Source: Thermoplasmata archaeon
Lineage (GTDB): Archaea > Thermoplasmatota > E2 > DHVEG-1
Assembly (NCBI GenBank): GCA_014894395.1
Contig: JADBLO010000065.1
Location: 1 to 64,000 of the forward strand
DNA: 64,000 bases
Direction: 5' to 3'
The notes under the pieces were generated by a model. That model was not told where the DNA came from and did no database searches. It saw only the letters and a program-made list of their open reading frames with translations. The position numbers and the translations under genes were made by a program. Shown one piece after another: positions 7,951 through 17,467 of the stretch (position 1 is its first letter; every line of letters starts with the position of its first letter).

Positions 7951-8054
7951 TATAAAGGTGGGAAGGTTATATCGCATCAAAAGGAATAGAAATAAGAGTT
8001 TCACAATTTCGTAAATTCGAATGTTCGAAATCTTTTTGTTTTTGTTCTTTTGTA
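7951..8054 (+). promoter_or_regulatory. Promoter plus conserved leader upstream of the cold-shock gene
   Basis: TATAAAGG at 7951-7958 and leader AAAAGGAATAGAAATAAGAGTTTCACAATTTCGT...TTTTTGTTCTTTTGTA. Confidence 0.75.
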
Positions 8055-8081
8055 AAAATCTAGATATAATCTAAGGAAAAC

Positions 8082-8282
8082 GTGAATAACATGAAAGGAA
8101 ATGTAAAATGGTATAATGCAAGAAAGGGATACGGATTCATCCAGTGTGACGATGGTAAAGAAGTCTTCGTTCATCGGACCGCTCTCCCAATGGAAGCATC
8201 ACTTAATGAGGGTGATGCAGTGGAATTTGAAGTTGAAACATCAGATCGAGGACCACAAGCAAAAAACGTAAAGAAGGCGTAA
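8082..8282 (+). CDS. cspA: Cold-shock domain protein
   Basis: MKGNVKWYNARKGYGFIQCDDGKEVFVHRTAL: RNP1/RNP2 of the CSD. Start GTG at 8082 or ATG at 8091. Confidence 0.96.
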   Translation: MNNMKGNVKWYNARKGYGFIQCDDGKEVFVHRTALPMEASLNEGDAVEFEVETSDRGPQAKNVKKA

Positions 8283-8398
8283 GATTCTCACAAGAAACAA
8301 CCGATCTGAAAACACTTTTTTTCAAAAAAATTTGAAACAAAGAGTAAACGATTAGTTATTAAAAGAGACTCAAAACAATAACATGATTTAGTAGAAAG

Positions 8399-9595
8399 GT
8401 GAAAACAATGAAATGTGAACAACTTATCATACAAACAAAACTCCTAGCAAAACTGCAAGAACAAGATTTCAAGGAACTGACGCTTATTCAGGAAAAATGC
8501 ATACCGGAAATCGTCTTGGGAAAAGATGTCGTTGGCCAAGCAGAGACAGGTTCAGGAAAAACACTCGCGTTCTGTCTTCCTATCCTCGACAAAATTATTC
8601 CTAGACGAGGACTGCAGGCGCTTGTTCTTACTCCTACAAGAGAACTGTGCGTGCAGGTCACTGATGTCTTTCGGGATTTTGGAAAAACCCTGGGGATACG
8701 GACCACGAGCGTGTACGGTGGTGTCAGCATTGGACCACAGATACACGACATCCGTACATCTGAGATCGTTATCGGAACCCCCGGCAGGATGCTTGATCAC
8801 CTCCGCAGGAGAACCATTGACTTAAGCAACATTAAAATCCTTGTGCTGGATGAAACCGATAAAATGTTTGAGATGGGATTTGTCGACGATGTCGAAGAAA
8901 TCATTCGCCAGATACCTCAGCAACGACAATTACTAATGTTCAGCGCCACGATATCAGAGGATGTTCATCGTCTCGCGAGAAAACATCTGAAAAATCCAGT
9001 GATTATAAAGACCCAGTCGTATGTCGATCACAGTAAATTGAAACAGATCTATTATGATATTTTTCAGCAGAACCAGAAGTTCTCTCTTCTCGTTCATTTA
9101 CTGAACAGCAATACCGATGGGTTATCCATTGTGTTCTGTGGGACACGCAGAGAATCCGATGCTGTCTCAAAGAACCTTGCACGTCAAGGAATCCGCGCCT
9201 CCGCAATCCACGGGGGAATGAGACAACAAAAACGGGCGAGCTCACTGGACGCGTTGAAAACACAAAAAACCAAGGTACTGGTAGCAACAGATGTAGCTGC
9301 CCGGGGTCTTGATATCAAAAACGTCACTCACATCTACAACTACGACGTACCGAAGACACCGACCGAATATGTTCATCGGATAGGGAGAACCGCACGTGCC
9401 GGAGCATATGGCGCAGCAATCACCCTTCTTACCGAGCGCGACCATGACAACTTCAGGCGGGTGCAAAGTAACGAAGAACTCAGAATAGAACGCGCAGATA
9501 TCCCTGATTTTCGAAAGGTTCCGTTTATGCGACGGTTTGAGCCACAGGGCCATCAGCAGTTTCGAGGACCATCGCGTCATTCGTTCGGACGATGA
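8399..9595 (+). CDS. DEAD-box RNA helicase
   Basis: AETGSGKT, PTRELCVQ, VLDETDKM, SAT, HRIGRTARAG. Confidence 0.96.
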   Translation: MKTMKCEQLIIQTKLLAKLQEQDFKELTLIQEKCIPEIVLGKDVVGQAETGSGKTLAFCLPILDKIIPRRGLQALVLTPTRELCVQVTDVFRDFGKTLGIRTTSVYGGVSIGPQIHDIRTSEIVIGTPGRMLDHLRRRTIDLSNIKILVLDETDKMFEMGFVDDVEEIIRQIPQQRQLLMFSATISEDVHRLARKHLKNPVIIKTQSYVDHSKLKQIYYDIFQQNQKFSLLVHLLNSNTDGLSIVFCGTRRESDAVSKNLARQGIRASAIHGGMRQQKRASSLDALKTQKTKVLVATDVAARGLDIKNVTHIYNYDVPKTPTEYVHRIGRTARAGAYGAAITLLTERDHDNFRRVQSNEELRIERADIPDFRKVPFMRRFEPQGHQQFRGPSRHSFGR

Positions 9596-9766
9596 AACAA
9601 AAACATGGTCCTGGTGTTAAACAAGAGGAAAATAAACGAGTGATGCCATAGCTTCCATGTTGCTACAGATCCTCGTCTTTCTTATTTCTTTATAAAAATT
9701 CCCATTTAATAAGTTTAAGTACCAAAAAACCTTTTAAGAACCTGCATCTTCTCGGTGTTCGTCCAT

Positions 9767-11542
9767 ATGAGAATCGCCATAGTACTGAAAGACCGATGTA
9801 AATCAAAGCGATGCGCACAGGAATGTATCAAATTCTGCCCCAGAGTACGCGCTGGCGATGAAACCGTTGTTATGGGGGATGAAGGAAAACCAGTCATCTC
9901 CGAAGAACTCTGTGTCGGCTGTGGCATCTGCATCAATAAATGCCCGTTCGAGGCAATCAAAATTATTGGACTAGCAGAAGAACTCAAAGGAGAGCTTGTA
10001 CATCAATTCGGGAAAAACGGGTTCCGGCTCTATCGACTCCCCATCCCAAAAAAAGGCAGCTGCGCCGGTATCCTCGGACAGAACGGGATAGGAAAAACAA
10101 TAGCAATCAAAATCCTTGCAGGGCAAATCATCCCAAACCTTGGGGAATATAGAAAAAAGAAGCCGTCTTGGGACGCCGTGCTGGAACACTACGCAGGCAC
10201 TGAACTACATGAACATTTCAAAGCACTCTCAGAAAAGAACCTGACCTGCGTACTGAAGCCGCAATACGTCGACCAACTCCCAAAGATAGTCAAAGGGAAA
10301 ATTAGGGACTTACTCAAGAGTGCGGATACCACAAACAAATTTGACGCTGTTGTCACGAAACTTGGGATTGGCAATCTGCTGGATAAAGAGATTGAAAAAG
10401 GAACGATCTCTGGAGGAGAACTCCAACTTGTTTCGATCGCTGCTGCCCTCATAAAAGATGTTGATTTGTACTTTTTTGATGAGCCAACCTCGTATCTTGA
10501 TATCTATCAACGATTGAAAGTCGCCCGTATCATCCGGGAACTCTCCAAAGAAAAAAAAGTCATCGTGGTTGAACACGATCTTGCGGTCTTAGATTTCCTG
10601 TGTGAAAACGTCCATATCATGTACGGGACAGAAGGCGCCTACGGTGTCGTTACCTTCCCTCGTGCTGTACGGCATTCCATTAACACCTATCTATCAGGCT
10701 ATCTGAAAGAAGAGAACATTCGCTTTGGGGAGAAAATCGAGTTTTTTGCCAATCCGCCAAAGCAACAACAAGGGTTACGAATCCTTGTCTCTTATAATGA
10801 TCTTACGAAAGAGTTCGAAGATTTCACACTTGAGATAGAAAGAGGTATTATCCGTTCAGGAGAAATTGTGGGAATCGTTGGTCCGAATGCGATCGGAAAA
10901 ACAACATTTGTGAAGATGCTTGCTGGGGTGATTCCCCCCACAAAAGGAACAATAGAATACGATCTGAAAATCAGTTATAAACCGCAGTATATCACTCCTG
11001 ATTTTGAAGGAACTGTGCAAGAATATTTTGAGACATACGCACCACAGCTCTTTACGTCATCGTTCTACCAAACAGAGGTACGCGATGCACTTCATTTGAA
11101 GTACCTTCAGGACCATACGCTGGACACGCTCTCTGGTGGGGAACTCCAACGGGTCGCGATCGCGGCCTCTATCATTAAAGAAGCGGATATCTACCTCATC
11201 GATGAACCATCTGCGTACCTTGATAGCCAACAGCGGATGATTGTCTCACGGATGTTACGTCGGGTCATTGAAAAATCAGGGAAATCCGCAATGGTGGTCG
11301 ACCATGACGTGTATTTCATCGATATGGTGAGCGATGCCTTGATAGTGTTTGATGGCATGCCAGGGAAACGCGGACGTGCACAGGGACCGTATAGTTTGCA
11401 TGAGGGGATGAATCGGTTTTTGAAAAACGTTGATATCACCTTCCGACGGGATGAGGAGACCAAACGACCTCGGGTCAACAAACCTGATTCGTACATGGAC
11501 CGGCAGCAAAAACAGAATGGTGAATATTACTATAAACTCTAA
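9767..11542 (+). CDS. rli: ABCE1/RLI ribosome-recycling ATPase
   Basis: N-terminal 4Fe-4S domains (CVGCGICINKCPF), two ABC domains, LSGGELQRVAIAASI. ORF can extend to GTG at 9755. Confidence 0.96.
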   Translation: MRIAIVLKDRCKSKRCAQECIKFCPRVRAGDETVVMGDEGKPVISEELCVGCGICINKCPFEAIKIIGLAEELKGELVHQFGKNGFRLYRLPIPKKGSCAGILGQNGIGKTIAIKILAGQIIPNLGEYRKKKPSWDAVLEHYAGTELHEHFKALSEKNLTCVLKPQYVDQLPKIVKGKIRDLLKSADTTNKFDAVVTKLGIGNLLDKEIEKGTISGGELQLVSIAAALIKDVDLYFFDEPTSYLDIYQRLKVARIIRELSKEKKVIVVEHDLAVLDFLCENVHIMYGTEGAYGVVTFPRAVRHSINTYLSGYLKEENIRFGEKIEFFANPPKQQQGLRILVSYNDLTKEFEDFTLEIERGIIRSGEIVGIVGPNAIGKTTFVKMLAGVIPPTKGTIEYDLKISYKPQYITPDFEGTVQEYFETYAPQLFTSSFYQTEVRDALHLKYLQDHTLDTLSGGELQRVAIAASIIKEADIYLIDEPSAYLDSQQRMIVSRMLRRVIEKSGKSAMVVDHDVYFIDMVSDALIVFDGMPGKRGRAQGPYSLHEGMNRFLKNVDITFRRDEETKRPRVNKPDSYMDRQQKQNGEYYYKL

Positions 11543-11578
11543 AAAACATAATAAACATTCGTGTGTTTTATTTTTGTA

Positions 11579-12277
11579 ATGACGACAGTCTTTACCTGGG
11601 GACTTCTCATCTTTCTTTCGTTTCTTCCACCCCTGTTGTATACACTTTGGATACGAAACACGGAACGATGCCATCGTGAACAATGGAAACCAATTTTTCT
11701 GTGTTTCCTCTGGGGCGCAACGATCGCTGTCGTCGCATCTTTTATCTTAGAAATCATTTTGGAATTACCGTTTACGTATTCATTGTCTCATGCTGAAATG
11801 GCTCCGTTTCTTGCAACGGTTGTCATCGCACCGGTTATTGAAGAGTTCACCAAACCTCTTGCGTTACACCTTAAATCCGTAAGAAATAATCTCGATGAAT
11901 TAGAAGATGGTTTGATCTACGGAGCTGTTGCAGGATTGGGTTTTTCCGCGACAGAAAATCTTCTGTATGGATATAGTTTTTTATCTGAAGGAATTGTTGT
12001 ATTTTTGGTTTTAATGGCAGTACGAAGTTTTGGCGGTTGTTTTCTTCACGCCTCCGCAACCGCATTGACGGGATATGGATATGGAAAAACAGTGATGAAA
12101 CATTCGTCCTTATTTGGAGTTTTACCGTATTTTATCCTCGCGATTTTTCTTCATGGATTCTATAATTTTCTTCTCTCGTATGAATTCGTTGGGGTGATAT
12201 CAGGGTTTTTCCTCGCATTTCTTTTTGTCATCATCGCGATCACAATGATCCGAAATAGAATAAGAACCCTCGATTAA
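11579..12277 (+). CDS. PrsW-family intramembrane metalloprotease
   Basis: Multi-TM; APVIEEFTKPLAL, GLIYGAVAGLGFSATENLLYG, HASATALTGYG. Confidence 0.85.
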   Translation: MTTVFTWGLLIFLSFLPPLLYTLWIRNTERCHREQWKPIFLCFLWGATIAVVASFILEIILELPFTYSLSHAEMAPFLATVVIAPVIEEFTKPLALHLKSVRNNLDELEDGLIYGAVAGLGFSATENLLYGYSFLSEGIVVFLVLMAVRSFGGCFLHASATALTGYGYGKTVMKHSSLFGVLPYFILAIFLHGFYNFLLSYEFVGVISGFFLAFLFVIIAITMIRNRIRTLD

Positions 12278-12318
12278 AAAACCTGTTAAAAAAAAGAAAA
12301 AGAGGTGCTTTTTTCCTA

Positions 12319-13347
12319 TTATTTCGGTGGTACCTCAAAACTCCATCGAACTGAATCGCCATTAGAGATTAAACATTTGTCAGCACCAATGTTTGGGAGC
12401 TGGCCATTCACGTAGTATTGCCAGTATTTTCCATCGGTTCCACCAGCTGCATTATTGATGGAATTGATTAACGTGGAATCAAACTGTGCGTAGTAGGTCG
12501 AAGTAACAGTAAATCCATTTTTCACTGAGCACCGCTCCAACAAGGAAAACGCAGTGTCTTCCTTATAGGCAACAAGATTATCGCTGATGGTCCATCCATC
12601 GCCGAAGATTTCGATTCGTACACTGGTTTGATCGGATTTCTCGAGCCAAATTTCACTTTTTTCAGGAACCTTCATTGCAGTCCCCGTGAATGAGAGCGCC
12701 ACAAGACCGAGGACGAGGAGCACCGCGGGAACCTTATGAACCATCTTTATCTTGAAAGGTTGGATATTTTTGTTCTTTCGTGCGACATACGTCAGAACAG
12801 GAACTGCGATGGCGACAAACGTGACCACGCCAGAGATCATATGGTAGACCATGAACGGCAGTCCCGCGGTAAACACCGCGACAAGAGACGGTGCATCATG
12901 GGGGTACATCAGGTACCACCAACCAAGGTTTGTCCACACATCATACAGTAAGACAAATCCAACACCAAGTCCGGCAGCAAGACCAACGGTCTTGAGACGC
13001 AGCTGTCCTAGTCCACTCCATAGTCGTTCTTTGTTAAATAGATTGATGAGTGCAATGATGGCAAACCCCGAGTATGTAAATAATACGATTCTGTTCATTT
13101 GATTTCCCACAAAAATCGGGTTTCCAATCAGTAAATCACTTCCGATCATGCTTACAAGGGGGACAACTAACGCCAGGGGCGATCGCATTACCATCACTGC
13201 CAGAAACGTCACGACCATTATGACTTCAAAGTTAGGAAACGGCTGTACTCCCATTCCAAAAAGGACATACCGTCCGATTGTTCCAAAAAGTATAAGTCCT
13301 ATCATGATTATCAATTGCTGTAGATTCGTCTGATTTTTTATGTTCAT
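12319..13347 (-). CDS. ECF-transporter S-component-like membrane domain fused to a C-terminal DUF4430-like domain
   Basis: N-terminal six-TM with VWTNLGWWYLMYPHDAPSLVAVFTAGLPF; C-terminal FSLLERCSVKNGFTV...GGTDGKYWQYYVNGQLPNIGADKCLISNGDSVRWSF. Confidence 0.75.
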   Translation of the reverse strand: MNIKNQTNLQQLIIMIGLILFGTIGRYVLFGMGVQPFPNFEVIMVVTFLAVMVMRSPLALVVPLVSMIGSDLLIGNPIFVGNQMNRIVLFTYSGFAIIALINLFNKERLWSGLGQLRLKTVGLAAGLGVGFVLLYDVWTNLGWWYLMYPHDAPSLVAVFTAGLPFMVYHMISGVVTFVAIAVPVLTYVARKNKNIQPFKIKMVHKVPAVLLVLGLVALSFTGTAMKVPEKSEIWLEKSDQTSVRIEIFGDGWTISDNLVAYKEDTAFSLLERCSVKNGFTVTSTYYAQFDSTLINSINNAAGGTDGKYWQYYVNGQLPNIGADKCLISNGDSVRWSFEVPPK

Positions 13348-13404
13348 AATGATGTTCTCCCTTTTTGTATGGAATACAATACTACGTATAAGATTTTTGT
13401 TTTA

Positions 13405-14685
13405 TTACAGAATATCGCCTTTTACCGCTCGACAGGTGGCGATCAGCTTTTCTTTTATTTTTTCATTACATTCGACTTCCACGGTGATAACCTCGCTGTA
13501 GGTGATTTTTATGACCTGGGTTTTTTCATACAGTTGAGAGATAAACGCGTGCGATTTTTCCTCAAGGGGCAGTTGAAACGTTATCTTCACCATGTGGGGT
13601 AACGAATCGTAAATCGTCTGGAGCAACACCTCGATGTGTTTGTTTTCTTTCACAGAAATATCAACAAAGACATGGTCATCAATGATGCCGGTTTGATCCA
13701 GATGCTCTCGGAGCGTATTGAGGGATTCATTATCGATCAGATCGATTTTATTTAACGCGATGATGATCGGCGCACCCACACCGATATTTCGTAATTCATT
13801 CAACGAAACGCGGAGTTTTTTTTCAACGACTTCCTTTGCTTCACTGCCGTCCACTACCAAGATGACGACGTCAGCAAACTCAATTTCCTCAAGTGTGGAG
13901 TGGAATGCATCGATGATGCAAGCGGGAAGGTTCTCGATAAAACCGACGGTGTCGGTGAGGAGGATTGGGATTTTTTTTTCTTTGTTTTTTGCGGTAATGC
14001 TTCGAGTTGTTGTTGACAAGGTGGAAAATAGTTGTTCTTCCACTTTCACTTTTTCTCCTGAAAGTAGGTTCATCAGGCTGCTTTTCCCTGCGTTGGTGTA
14101 CCCGGCAAGGGAGGTAGAGTAGAATCCGCTTTTTGATCTGGTTTGTCTCTGTAGCTCTCTGTTTTCTCTGATTTTTTGGAGATCTTCTCCGATTTTTTTT
14201 GTTTGTCGTTTAATCATCTCATAGTAGTCATCAACCTGGTACTCTCCTCCTGCCATGAAACCAGGGTGTTCTCCTGCTTTTGCCCGGTGAATCAGCTCTC
14301 GGACATATGGTCGCTCGTATTGCAATTGCGCGAGTTTTACTTGGAGGAGAGCTTCCCGTCGTTCCGCGTGTTCTTCGAAGATAGCAAGAATGAGCCGGAC
14401 GCGGTCATAGACCTTGGTCTCAAGCTTTTTTTCCAGGGCGAACCATTGAGATGGTTTGAGTTCCCCATTTACGATTACGAGATCGAATGATTCTTCTGCA
14501 TCCTCAAAGTACTCTTTAATTTCGTCTACTTTTCCGCACCCAATATAAAAGTTCACATCCGGGTTTTCTCTATGTTGGATAAACTCTTTCAGAACAGTAT
14601 ATCCTAGGGTATCTGCCAGTTGAACAATCTCTGAAGTTGAATCATCAAGCGATATGAGAATCGCATTCTTCTGTTTCGTGTTCAT
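13405..14685 (-). CDS. hflX: GTPase HflX
   Basis: GYTNAGKSSLMNLLSGEKV, LTDTVGFIENLP, GEYQVDDYYEMI. Start MNTKQKN at 14685; ORF extends to 14811. Confidence 0.93.
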   Translation of the reverse strand: MNTKQKNAILISLDDSTSEIVQLADTLGYTVLKEFIQHRENPDVNFYIGCGKVDEIKEYFEDAEESFDLVIVNGELKPSQWFALEKKLETKVYDRVRLILAIFEEHAERREALLQVKLAQLQYERPYVRELIHRAKAGEHPGFMAGGEYQVDDYYEMIKRQTKKIGEDLQKIRENRELQRQTRSKSGFYSTSLAGYTNAGKSSLMNLLSGEKVKVEEQLFSTLSTTTRSITAKNKEKKIPILLTDTVGFIENLPACIIDAFHSTLEEIEFADVVILVVDGSEAKEVVEKKLRVSLNELRNIGVGAPIIIALNKIDLIDNESLNTLREHLDQTGIIDDHVFVDISVKENKHIEVLLQTIYDSLPHMVKITFQLPLEEKSHAFISQLYEKTQVIKITYSEVITVEVECNEKIKEKLIATCRAVKGDIL

Positions 14686-14854
14686 TTTTTCTGAAAAGAA
14701 TAACGTTCCTTTCTTCTTTAATTTTTGGCAAGAAAAAATAGATCTGTTGGTAGGGATCGGTTTTTGGAAAAAGCCATGAAAGATGCAAATAGAACTGTTA
14801 AAATGACACAAAGTTTAAATATGTGCTATGCTATTGCATAGCATTGATAGTACT

Positions 14855-15043
14855 ATGGAAATTATAGCGTGCCCACTCTGCGGGAGTAAAAATACTCATT
14901 CTTTGATCGTAGGAAATTCAGCTCTACCATATTTTGCAAGCGGATATGCTTGTGAAGATTGCGTTTTCAAAGGTGTCCCCCTCATATTTGCCACGGAAAA
15001 GATATACCAAAATTTCTTGGATTTACAGAAAAATATGAAATAA
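14855..15043 (+). CDS. Small zinc-ribbon protein
   Basis: MEIIACPLCGSKNTHSL...YACEDCVFKGVPLIF; two CxxC pairs. Confidence 0.6.
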   Translation: MEIIACPLCGSKNTHSLIVGNSALPYFASGYACEDCVFKGVPLIFATEKIYQNFLDLQKNMK

Positions 15044-15195
15044 GGTCTGTACCCTTATTTCCTTTCAGAAAAGGAGGAAAGGTATCATTCTTCATAAGGA
15101 TCCCCTTTCTGTTTTTCCCTTTCCTCCCCGACATCCCATACCCACTTTTTAATTGAACTTTCTGTTCCAAAGGATAGTTATATTAAGGAGAATAA

Positions 15196-15220
15196 TGTTA
15201 TAAAATCATACAATGGGGGA
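15196..15220 (+). promoter_or_regulatory. Conserved promoter-like motif TGTTATAAAATCATACAATGGGGGA
   Basis: Recurs at 38922-38946 and 42043-42067, always 7-13 nt before the likely ATG of a secreted protein. Confidence 0.7.
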
Positions 15221-15226
15221 AAAGTC

Positions 15227-15706
15227 ATGGAAAATCCACGTATAAAGAAAGGATTGGGGGTTACAGTCGTTTTATTGTTTTTGTCGATAACATGTCTCCC
15301 GATTGTTAATGCAAGTGAGGGGAAACCGGATTTGATTATCGAAAATATCACCATAGAACCAGGAACTCAAATATATACGGAAGAATGTTATTGTAAGATA
15401 AAAAATATTGGTGATTCTCCCGCAGGTGATGAAATCGAAGTACGAATAATCGTGAAGCGAAAACCGTTAGGCATCTTTCCTGCTCTTTTTACCGTATATT
15501 CAGATACATCCACGCATGGTATCCCTGGGGGTCTTCCACCAGGAAAATCCATAAATTTATATTTAGCACCTTGTGAGATTCTACCTAAATTTGGTTTTTT
15601 CAAATTCAGTTGCACGGTGAATCCTTTGAGAAAAATCGAAGAAAGTAACTATAATAACAACGACCTTGCAAAGAATTTTTTCACTGTTTTTGGTATTTGG
15701 ATTTAA
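15227..15706 (+). CDS. Secreted CARDB-like domain protein
   Basis: Signal peptide IKKGLGVTVVLLFLSITCLPIVNA; KPDLIIENITIEPG...CKIKNIGDSPAGDEIEVRI...IEESNYNNND. Confidence 0.7.
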   Translation: MENPRIKKGLGVTVVLLFLSITCLPIVNASEGKPDLIIENITIEPGTQIYTEECYCKIKNIGDSPAGDEIEVRIIVKRKPLGIFPALFTVYSDTSTHGIPGGLPPGKSINLYLAPCEILPKFGFFKFSCTVNPLRKIEESNYNNNDLAKNFFTVFGIWI

Positions 15707-15748
15707 ATTGAATGAAAAAATATCATTAAAATCATAGGGGGAAACCAT

Positions 15749-16375
15749 ATACAAAAAAGTTCTCTGATTGGAGTAAGTATCTGTGCTGTGGTTCTTCTTG
15801 TTCTTGGTTCATTGACCAATGTTGTAGGGTATCAACAAGTTCAATCAACTGCGGTGAATGATTCTCCTTTATTTAGAACAAGAACACAGAAAGCCACCAA
15901 TGAACAACAGAACATCTTAACGTCTCATTACCTTGGAAAGGGAAAAGATACTCTCTTGCAATTCCCAATTAAAGATAACACAAATGTATTACTGAAAAAC
16001 ATTTTCGAATCAATTAAAAAAATGGATGGTGCAACCTTTCAGAGATTTCTCGTTCTATTAAAACAGCGTTTGAAAGAAACAACATCCTTGAATGAAATGC
16101 AATTACTTGAAATAAACAATGGATTCACTAAAATAAGAAAACAAGCTGATATACGACTTCTGTCGCCATCTCAAGAACCTCCTACTATTTGGGGATGTTT
16201 TACTATTGACAGAGTTGAATGTTTAAAACAGCTTATAGGACTTGCTATAATAATAGTAGGTATAATTATTTTGTTTATAATTTTTCTTCCTTTGAATATT
16301 ATAATTGAAATTATATCTAAGATATTCCACTGGGATTATACTACAATTCTTTATTGTGATTTTACTCCTTCATAA
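15749..16375 (+). CDS. Secreted/membrane hypothetical protein; apparent ATA initiation codon or degraded start
   Basis: In-frame extension upstream of the called GTG (15788) gives (ATA)QKSSLIGVSICAVVLLVLGS, matching the paralogous N-terminus MQKKSLLEKGFALGIILLFIGT; C-terminal TM segment. Confidence 0.5.
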   Translation: MQKSSLIGVSICAVVLLVLGSLTNVVGYQQVQSTAVNDSPLFRTRTQKATNEQQNILTSHYLGKGKDTLLQFPIKDNTNVLLKNIFESIKKMDGATFQRFLVLLKQRLKETTSLNEMQLLEINNGFTKIRKQADIRLLSPSQEPPTIWGCFTIDRVECLKQLIGLAIIIVGIIILFIIFLPLNIIIEIISKIFHWDYTTILYCDFTPS

Positions 16376-16420
16376 CCCTAATGATTGTCATTGCTTATGA
16401 ATCAGGCAAAAAGAGAAAGT

Positions 16421-17461
16421 ATGAAAGAGGAAAAATCAATGAAAAGGAAAGGTTTGGCGGTTGGAATCATTCTCTTATTCATTGGAACCTGTATCATTTC
16501 AACAGTTGCACAGGATACTGAGAAACCACTACCGGCATCAAGAGGAAATTGGTTGTATGTTGGTGGGAGCGGATCAGGAAATTATTCAACAATACAAGAT
16601 GCAATTGATAATTCCAGCAATGGAGATACGGTCTATGTATACAATGGAACTTACTACGAACATGTCGAAATAGATAAATCAATTACATTAATCGGAGAAA
16701 ATAACAATCAAATTATAGAGAATATCATTCTTGATAATTTAAATGGTATCGATTTACATTATTCCAACAATAATTTCATTTTCAAAAATCATATCTCCGG
16801 TGGCGATTGTGGTATCGGAGTCGATAGTTCATCCAATAATCAGATTACTGAAAATACTATAGAAGGCATTTACAACTTCGGCATTGATATATACGGGATG
16901 TTTTCTCGTAACAATATTATTTCTAAGAATCATATCGAACACAACGGCTTTGGAATTCAACTCGGGTGGCAGTGCTATAATACTATTATTACCGGGAATG
17001 AAATAATCCAGAATACATACCAGGCAATTCTGTTAATTTTTTCATCATATGCTAATATAACGAACAATACTCTTATTGGAAATGCATGGGGAATCCATAT
17101 ATGGGATTCATCAAATAATACAATTATTTTAAGAAATACTATTCAAAGAAACTGGTATGGAATAGAATTAGAAACCAATTCTACAATTGTAAGTCAAAAT
17201 ACTATTAAAGATAATGTCGGTTATGGCCTTCTTCTACTAGGGGGATTTAATACAAAAATTGATCGTAATAATTTCATTAATAACAAAATTCAAGCATTTT
17301 TTTATGGTCGATTTAATACTATATGGAATGAAAATTATTGGAACCGAACAAGATTTTTTCCAAAAATCATATTTGGGAAATTAAACGAAGATAGCATATT
17401 TTATAATGTGATAAATATCGATTGGCATCCGGCGAAAAAACCCTATGATATCGGAGTATGA
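16421..17461 (+). CDS. Secreted NosD-like parallel beta-helix repeat protein
   Basis: Signal peptide; GNWLYVGGSGSGNYSTIQDAIDNSSNGDTVYVYNGTYYEHVEIDKSITLIGE and repeating N-rich rungs. Confidence 0.85.
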   Translation: MKEEKSMKRKGLAVGIILLFIGTCIISTVAQDTEKPLPASRGNWLYVGGSGSGNYSTIQDAIDNSSNGDTVYVYNGTYYEHVEIDKSITLIGENNNQIIENIILDNLNGIDLHYSNNNFIFKNHISGGDCGIGVDSSSNNQITENTIEGIYNFGIDIYGMFSRNNIISKNHIEHNGFGIQLGWQCYNTIITGNEIIQNTYQAILLIFSSYANITNNTLIGNAWGIHIWDSSNNTIILRNTIQRNWYGIELETNSTIVSQNTIKDNVGYGLLLLGGFNTKIDRNNFINNKIQAFFYGRFNTIWNENYWNRTRFFPKIIFGKLNEDSIFYNVINIDWHPAKKPYDIGV

Positions 17462-17467
17462 TGGAGA

